A DNA stretch of 38,297 nucleotides from an uncultured Thermoguttaceae bacterium (lineage in GTDB: Bacteria; Planctomycetota; Planctomycetia; Pirellulales; Thermoguttaceae), in NCBI GenBank assembly GCA_938042245.1, contig CALIRO010000088.1:1-38297 (forward strand), given 5' to 3'. The position numbers were made by a program, and so were the translations under genes. Below the pieces are notes generated by a model. The model was not told where the DNA came from and searched no databases. It worked only from the letters and a program-made list of their open reading frames with translations. Shown piece after piece: positions 33,314-38,297 of the stretch; positions within the stretch are counted from its first letter, which is position 1, and the number at the start of each line of letters is the position of its first letter.

Positions 33314-36300
33314 TCAGGCATATCGGGCTTCGACCTGGAGATATTGGTAGGCGTGTACGGGAATCTGAATGGTATCGCCTTCGACGGTCAAATCTTGGAT
33401 ATGTTTTCCGGTAAAATCGACTTGAGCGGCGCTGGCCAACGGCCGTAGGCTCCGTAATTGGGCCGTGGTGGCCCGGCCTTCCGTCTCCAAAAGCCGAACA
33501 CGAAACCCACGCACCCACCCCTCTTCGACAATCGACTCCCACGCCGTCGCCAACAGATTCCGCACATTCAGATGGAAAAACCAGCCAGTTGGAGGGGCCG
33601 AAGGGGGGACTGCCTGTTGGCCGGTCCGCTGCTGGAGCGGGATCGCCAGGGCTGGGGCTAAAAAATCCCAGGCTGCACACATCGGATGTTTCAAGTCCAC
33701 GCCGATCCCCACTCGAAAATCCTTGGCCGTTTCGCCCCGCACCACCAGAAGCGTATCTAGTTTATGCACGCCGATCCGACGATGGTAGGGTAGGCCGCCC
33801 AAAAGCAGGGTGGTCCGCTCCTTTTCCGTCCGAAGATCCACAAACCAGGGCGTTTCCAGCCGATCCGCCTCAGTTCGGCAACTCAGGTGGTGGACGCTGC
33901 GGAAGACCTCTGCTGTTTGGTCGCCCCAGGCGAATCGGCAGGCGTAATAGGAGTTCCAGGGATCAGCCTCTGGCTCGATTTCCGGTTCCAGGTGGATGAG
34001 GATTTCCAGAACAGGGTCTCCCCGACGGCAGCGGAAAACTTCCGTGAACCGGGCGGCCAGTTGGCCCTCCCGGGTCATCAGCCGACCTGCCACCTCTACC
34101 TGCCCGACCAGAGGGCCGGCTGAGATCACCCGAAAGGCATCGGCGGCCATAATAGTATAACTTTGTTCTACATCTGGGGACCCCTCTTTTTTGGCCCCCC
34201 TGGCAGGAATCCGCATGGCCAATTGCTGGGCGCATCGGGGCCGACGGCTATGGTAGTTATAGACGCCTCGCAGAGCGCCGCTCACAGGGTCCAACCGGGC
34301 CTCGAAAAACTCATTTCGCACCAAATGCTTTTCGGCCAAGGGGGGCAAAGGCCGAGGCTTTCGCCCCACCAACCTCGCCATCCAACCGATCTGCTTCGGC
34401 GGCGGATAAATTAGTCCATCTGCCTCAGATGCTCCCCCCGGAATTCCTTCATCCTCCCCCTGACCACCCAACACGGAGCTACTTTGAGAGACTTCTGTCG
34501 GCGCCTGTTCGACCTTCTGCAGAGGTTCGGCGACAATTGGCGTTTCTCCCCGGCCTTGCAAATCCACTCGGACAAACCCCATGCCGGGAACTTCACACAC
34601 CGCATGAAACCGACCTTGCTGACGCCCGGCCAATCGCACTCCCTCCAAGCTGGCCAATTGAGCAGTCCCGAACGCAAAAAACCACATCCGGCGACGGAAA
34701 CTCGCTGGGTTGACCATCAGCAAACTATCCACCGCCCCTGAGTCCACCTCGGACGATGATTGCTCGGCAACAGCGCCCGAGGTTGGCAAGCCGCCCTCTG
34801 TACCCTCTGGAATGGGAATCCTGTTTTCTCTGGATGGGACGAGCGTTTCTCCGGGGGGGACGACCGAAGCCCCAGGACAAAGCACCTCGGCCAGCCGGGC
34901 CAACGTTTCCCAGCAAACAGATTGCAAGGTGTGTTCTAAGGCAATACGATCGGGGAGGCTGGCGGCCCAATGTTCCGGCCGGAAAGGTCCTTCTTGGGCG
35001 CCGACCGTGCGAATAGCCTCCTGAAGCTCGGCCAGCCGACCTTGTTCGGCGGGCTGACCGGTGAGCGATTCGACCAAAAACCGAACCGTGCGAAGCTGTT
35101 CCCATCGGGTCCGCATCCGATGGTAATAAACCCACCGAGAGATGGGGTCTGGTGCCTGCCGGGCTACCTCCTGCCGAAGGTACGGCGACCGGTATTCATC
35201 CGGACTGTATTTTTTCTGTTGGCCGGCGTATCGGGTCTGCTCCAGGTAGTCTTCCACGATAACGAATCGGCCCACCGCCGAGCTGTATCGGTCGATCCGG
35301 TAGAGGTCTTCCAACCAGGGGCAGTATTGGCCGGGCCAATGGGCCAAGAAGGCCATATTGCTTTGGTCCCACTCCAACGTGTCGCCCAACAGCCGGGCGA
35401 TCCGAAGGAAGCTATCCGCCTTGGCTGCATCCATCGGCACTCGCCCAAGGCCGTCCACTGTACTGCCGTCTAACCCCTCCCATCGGATTTTACTCTGATG
35501 GGAGGTAGGAAATCGCCCTTCGTCTAAAGCCCCGTGGAAGACTCCCTCCACTGCTAGCCCGGCCAAAATCTGCGGCAATACCGGGCTGAGCCCATACCGG
35601 CGCCGTCCGAAGACCTTTGGGCGCTGCCCCAAAACCCGCTCAAACGCCGCCAAACCCTCCTGGATGTTTTCCAGCACCGCTTCCAGAGGTAAAAGCGGCA
35701 ACGGCGATTCATCTTTGCCCCCAGCTAAGATGCCGACCTTTTTTTCACTCCACGCCCTGCGCAACAGTTCCAACGTCTCCGGGGCCTGCCGGGCTAGCTC
35801 TTCCAGTTCCACCGCACCCATCAGCAGATTGGTTAGCCGACCTTTCTCCAACGCTGCTTGCAAAGCGGCCTCCAAGGCAGGGCCCAAGGTGCTAACGGCC
35901 AGCACCGTAACATCCAGTAGATAGTTTTCGGCGGGGTAGTAATACTGCCTGGCTTCGACCAAGGTCGCCAGGGCCGCTCGAAGGTGATCCTGGGCAAGGT
36001 CCGGCTGGCCTCCTACAGCAGCCTGTGCCGCCGACACCACTTCTCGGCCAAGCCGAACTTCATCCAAATTGCTCATGTACCGGATTTGTCGGGTTACCAG
36101 CTCTGTCAATAAATGGGCATATCCGAAGGCCAGAAAATCCTGTACCAATTCTGGGCAAAGGCCTTCTCCGGTTGCCTGTCCGCCATCCAATCGCTCTAGG
36201 GCCGCTGAAACAATTTCCATCCGGTGCCGTAATTGCCGAACCACACACAACCCCCAGCTTTCGCTCTGTCCAAGCCAATCGGGCGGCAAGCGCGACTCGC

Positions 36301-36517
36301 ACATCGGAGGCACCACAATCAGTGCCCCCTCCGGCCCTTGGGGTGGATCTTCTGCCCTGGCCCACCGGGGCATCGACCCCGCCGAGGCCACCAGGGCCGG
36401 ATGCCATAGCGCCGAATACGCCGATAGAATCTCTTCGGCCTCTGCCGCCGTCCAATCCAGCGGCAGGTCCTCTAAACTCGTACAGGGTAAAAGCACCACT
36501 AAATCGGAAAACTTCAT
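33314..36517 (-). CDS. Large glycoside-hydrolase-like protein (GH38/GH57-related, tentative)
   Basis: The 1067-residue protein lacks a signal peptide and membrane segments. The first 560 residues resemble a (beta/alpha)7 barrel of GH38/57-like enzymes: GRRRYGLSPVLPQILAGLAV followed by EGVFHGALDEGRFP, LEWDQSNMAFLAHWPGQYCP and helical bundle segments. A Gly/Ser/Glu-rich spacer lies near 600 and 730. Residues from about 770 form a beta-sandwich like the GH38 C-terminal domain (VRNEFFEARLDPVSGALRGV, LEILIHLEPEIEPEADPWNS). The N-terminal HxHxD zinc/catalytic motif of classical GH38 alpha-mannosidases is not seen, so the substrate and even the activity are uncertain. ATG 36517 follows GGAGCATC about ten bases upstream. 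Its expression unit is separate from neighbours (364 bp and 291 bp gaps). Confidence 0.75.
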   Translation of the reverse strand: MKFSDLVVLLPCTSLEDLPLDWTAAEAEEILSAYSALWHPALVASAGSMPRWARAEDPPQGPEGALIVVPPMCESRLPPDWLGQSESWGLCVVRQLRHRMEIVSAALERLDGGQATGEGLCPELVQDFLAFGYAHLLTELVTRQIRYMSNLDEVRLGREVVSAAQAAVGGQPDLAQDHLRAALATLVEARQYYYPAENYLLDVTVLAVSTLGPALEAALQAALEKGRLTNLLMGAVELEELARQAPETLELLRRAWSEKKVGILAGGKDESPLPLLPLEAVLENIQEGLAAFERVLGQRPKVFGRRRYGLSPVLPQILAGLAVEGVFHGALDEGRFPTSHQSKIRWEGLDGSTVDGLGRVPMDAAKADSFLRIARLLGDTLEWDQSNMAFLAHWPGQYCPWLEDLYRIDRYSSAVGRFVIVEDYLEQTRYAGQQKKYSPDEYRSPYLRQEVARQAPDPISRWVYYHRMRTRWEQLRTVRFLVESLTGQPAEQGRLAELQEAIRTVGAQEGPFRPEHWAASLPDRIALEHTLQSVCWETLARLAEVLCPGASVVPPGETLVPSRENRIPIPEGTEGGLPTSGAVAEQSSSEVDSGAVDSLLMVNPASFRRRMWFFAFGTAQLASLEGVRLAGRQQGRFHAVCEVPGMGFVRVDLQGRGETPIVAEPLQKVEQAPTEVSQSSSVLGGQGEDEGIPGGASEADGLIYPPPKQIGWMARLVGRKPRPLPPLAEKHLVRNEFFEARLDPVSGALRGVYNYHSRRPRCAQQLAMRIPARGAKKEGSPDVEQSYTIMAADAFRVISAGPLVGQVEVAGRLMTREGQLAARFTEVFRCRRGDPVLEILIHLEPEIEPEADPWNSYYACRFAWGDQTAEVFRSVHHLSCRTEADRLETPWFVDLRTEKERTTLLLGGLPYHRRIGVHKLDTLLVVRGETAKDFRVGIGVDLKHPMCAAWDFLAPALAIPLQQRTGQQAVPPSAPPTGWFFHLNVRNLLATAWESIVEEGWVRGFRVRLLETEGRATTAQLRSLRPLASAAQVDFTGKHIQDLTVEGDTIQIPVHAYQYLQVEARYA

Positions 36518-36687
36518 GCTGCGGATGCTCCGGCGTGTTCTCGTAGGGCTACGGGGGCTTCAGGCCTAGGAAACTATGGGCGCTGAAAGGCAATCCCGGT
36601 CTGTCGGTCCCATAAACAGCGTGGCACTTTCTTCCAGCAAGAAGGCAAACGAGACCTCCTATCAGCAATCCAGAAAATCTTGGAGAA

Positions 36688-36717
36688 TTGTCGAACGTCC
36701 AAACAAGTTATTATAAT
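36688..36717 (+). promoter_or_regulatory. Candidate sigma70-type promoter for the DUF1593 gene
   Basis: TTGTCG (36688-36693) and a consensus TATAAT (36712-36717) are separated by 18 bases, in an AT-rich segment. Transcription would start near 36724, giving an 85-base leader before ATG 36809. This is the best -35/-10 pair I could find in the window. Confidence 0.5.
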
Positions 36718-36808
36718 GAGAAACGAAGCGATTTTGAAAGGAAGATCCATTAGCTCGATGAGCGGTTCGGAGTGGGAGGCTCGAACTCATTCGGAAAGGA
36801 GAAATTCC

Positions 36809-37942
36809 ATGAAGAGATTCCAAACGAAGTTCGAGCATCGGCATATTATGGGCTGTTCTGAGTTTGTCCCAGGGCGGCTGTTCTGGCAGAAGGCGGCGGT
36901 GGGGCGCTTGTTTTGGAGGGCTTGGCCAAGGGCGTTGGTTTTGTGCGGAGGGCTGGTGGTGGGTTGGATAGGCGGTCAATGGGCAGTCGGGGCGCTTGCG
37001 GAGCAGGCAAGCCCGGCGCAGCCCGCCGGCGGCGCACTAACAGGCCAGCGTTTTCGGGTGATCGTTTCGACCGACATTGGCGGTTCCGACCCGGACGATT
37101 TTCAATCGATGGTTCATTATCTGATGTACGCCAATTGCTTCGATACCGAAGGCCTGATCTCTTCGCCGCCCGGCGCAGGCCGAAAAGAACATATCCTGGA
37201 AGTCCTAGACGCTTATGAGAAAGATTTTCCGAAACTGCGCCGGCACAGCCAGCAATTTCCAGAGCCGGATAAGCTCCGAGCCGTGGTTAAACAGGGAGCC
37301 ATCGATCCAGCCCCAAAAGCAGGTTATTCTGAGCCGACCGAAGGTTCCCGATGGATCATCGAGCGGGCGCATGCCAAGGAGAAAGATAATCGTCCGTTAT
37401 GGATTTTGGTTTGGGGGTCAATTACCGATGTGGCGCAGGCATTGCATGATGATCCGTCCATCAAACCCCATCTACGGGTCTATTTTGTCAGTTCCTGGAA
37501 CCGGCGCATGGACCTAGCAGCGTATGACTACCTTGTTGAGAAACATCCCGATTTGTGGCTTATTGTGGCCGAGACGACGTTCCGCGGCATGTATGTGGGC
37601 GGGCTGCAAGAGGGCGACCTGGGCAATCGAGAGTTTATCCGTCGATATGTGAAAGAGGCTGGGGCTTTGGGCGAACTGCTCTTCCGTAAAAAAGCGGACA
37701 TCAAAATGGGCGACACCCCTTCGGTGCTGTATCTTATGCGAGGCCCTGCGGAAGAGCCAACGGCCGAGCATTGGGGCGGCTCGTTCATTCGGCCCGATCC
37801 CAAACGCCCTTTCTGGACCGATAATCCGGATCCGGCTCTCCAGGAAGGTAAATATCCCGGCGCCCGCACCGTCAACCGCTGGCGACAAGACTACCTAAGA
37901 GACTGGCAACAGCGCCTCGCTTGGCTCCAAGATACGCCATAA
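36809..37942 (+). CDS. DUF1593 nucleoside-hydrolase-like secreted protein
   Basis: The 377-residue protein starts at ATG 36809 (AAAGGAG eight bases upstream); upstream in-frame starts lack a site. An unusually long N-region (about 40 residues) precedes one hydrophobic signal segment (about 41-58, ALVLCGGLVVGWIGG). The rest matches DUF1593, a fold related to nucleoside hydrolases: RFRVIVSTDIGGSDPDDFQS with the Asp cluster, HILEVLDAYEKDFPKLRRH, LWILVWGSITDVAQAL and PDLWLIVAETTFRGMY. The family name in carbohydrate-degrading bacteria is 'cellulose-binding Sde182-like'. It may hydrolyse glycosides or nucleosides in the periplasm. The N-region contains a duplicated GRLFW motif and a fragment resembling a genome-wide short repeat. 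Confidence 0.88.
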   Translation: MKRFQTKFEHRHIMGCSEFVPGRLFWQKAAVGRLFWRAWPRALVLCGGLVVGWIGGQWAVGALAEQASPAQPAGGALTGQRFRVIVSTDIGGSDPDDFQSMVHYLMYANCFDTEGLISSPPGAGRKEHILEVLDAYEKDFPKLRRHSQQFPEPDKLRAVVKQGAIDPAPKAGYSEPTEGSRWIIERAHAKEKDNRPLWILVWGSITDVAQALHDDPSIKPHLRVYFVSSWNRRMDLAAYDYLVEKHPDLWLIVAETTFRGMYVGGLQEGDLGNREFIRRYVKEAGALGELLFRKKADIKMGDTPSVLYLMRGPAEEPTAEHWGGSFIRPDPKRPFWTDNPDPALQEGKYPGARTVNRWRQDYLRDWQQRLAWLQDTP

Positions 37943-38279
37943 TCTCCACCACCTCCTTGGGAGGACGTGCGCCCGGAATCCGGACCCGAAAGATAATCCA
38001 CTCCCCGCCGGAACCTTCCGACCGGGCAGGTTTTGCCCCCTTTAACCGGAGGCGAAACTTATCTTCATCACAGACGTTAGCCTATGCCAGTTCAACATCT
38101 CCCGCCACATCCTATCAACCGGCGCCGAAAGATCTCTTCGGAGCAGCGTGCCGGTGAATTTTAATACCCATTTCCGACAATGCACCGGCCCCCAGGGCGG
38201 ATTGATCTCAAACAAGAAAAGCACCATACTGAAGTGGAGTCTACTCCGTTTTTCTCCTTCTTTTTCGGAGGGCTTGGCC
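37943..38279. other. 337-bp intergenic region at the right edge
   Basis: No gene is supported. A weak 5-base-stem hairpin CCTCC/GGAGG lies at 37952-37964, 10 bases after the DUF1593 stop. A minus-strand open frame at 38042-38281 has no family resemblance. The gap should contain the promoter of the gene starting at 38280. Confidence 0.4.
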
Positions 38280-38297
38280 ATGAAAGGGTCTCTGGTG
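38280..38297 (+). CDS. Start of a further gene, cut by the right edge
   Basis: ATG 38280 is preceded by GGAGGG with seven bases between, an ideal ribosome binding site. The six visible codons read MKGSLV. The reading direction matches the DUF1593 gene upstream. Nothing can be said of the product. Confidence 0.45.

Noticed and set aside
38042..38281. 79-codon minus-strand frame at the right edge
   Set aside because: It runs opposite to a well-supported plus-strand start at 38280 and has no recognised features.
1..38297. tRNA genes
   Set aside because: I looked for TTCRA-type T-loop sequences with flanking stems in the intergenic gaps and found none that fold as a tRNA.

Overview
The window looks like a chromosomal segment of a planctomycete of the Pirellulales type, possibly a thermophilic Thermogutta-like lineage; the genus is inference. 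The signs are a DUF1559 pseudopilin-like protein, a LamG protein with a PEP-CTERM tail, a DUF1638 protein, a J-like domain protein opening with the planctomycetal WLGIRDP block, a kinase N-lobe carrying the usual planctomycetal N-terminal extension, large membrane-anchored proteins with Pro-rich tethers, long intergenic gaps and moderately high GC. No tRNA, rRNA, CRISPR array, transposase, integrase or phage gene was found.

Layout. Positions 1-15,000 are all on the minus strand. They hold a partial truncated-kinase/PEGA/beta-helix protein, a Gfo/Idh/MocA oxidoreductase, a HEAT/TPR protein, a small Pro-rich membrane protein, a J-like membrane protein, and a 1489-residue membrane protein ending in a squalene-cyclase-like toroid. 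Five of these six combine a low-complexity Pro-rich stretch with repeat or interaction domains, and four have clear membrane anchors, so they look like envelope scaffold or sensor proteins. At 15.5-24 kb are a ceramidase-like secreted hydrolase, a purine permease (plus strand), an island of palindromic repeats, a small lipoprotein, a DUF1559 protein and a LamG/PEP-CTERM protein. At 24-31 kb are a single-pass membrane protein, moaD, a zinc-ribbon-like membrane protein, DUF1638 plus YdcF, a NUDIX protein and a PQQ-propeller protein. At 31-38 kb are a zinc-methyltransferase-type URO-D protein with folP in one operon, a large putative GH38/57-like glycosidase, a DUF1593 nucleoside-hydrolase-like protein, and the first codons of another gene at the right edge.

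The most unusual material is (a) a protein kinase reduced to its ATP-binding N-lobe and joined in frame to a PEGA-like domain; (b) a 200-bp non-coding repeat present in two intergenic copies 31 kb apart; (c) a 48-bp-period coding minisatellite forming the C-terminus of the DUF1638 protein; (d) an array of short hairpins with a conserved loop and changing stems; (e) a MITE-like inverted-repeat element with a second partial copy; and (f) a dense island of palindromic repeats around the lipoprotein gene. Genes with obvious joint function are few: URO-D/folP (34-bp gap), DUF1638/YdcF (27-bp gap) and the LamG - DUF1559 - lipoprotein run. I do not see a complete, clearly defined new defence or metabolic system; the envelope-scaffold cluster is the best candidate for something undescribed.
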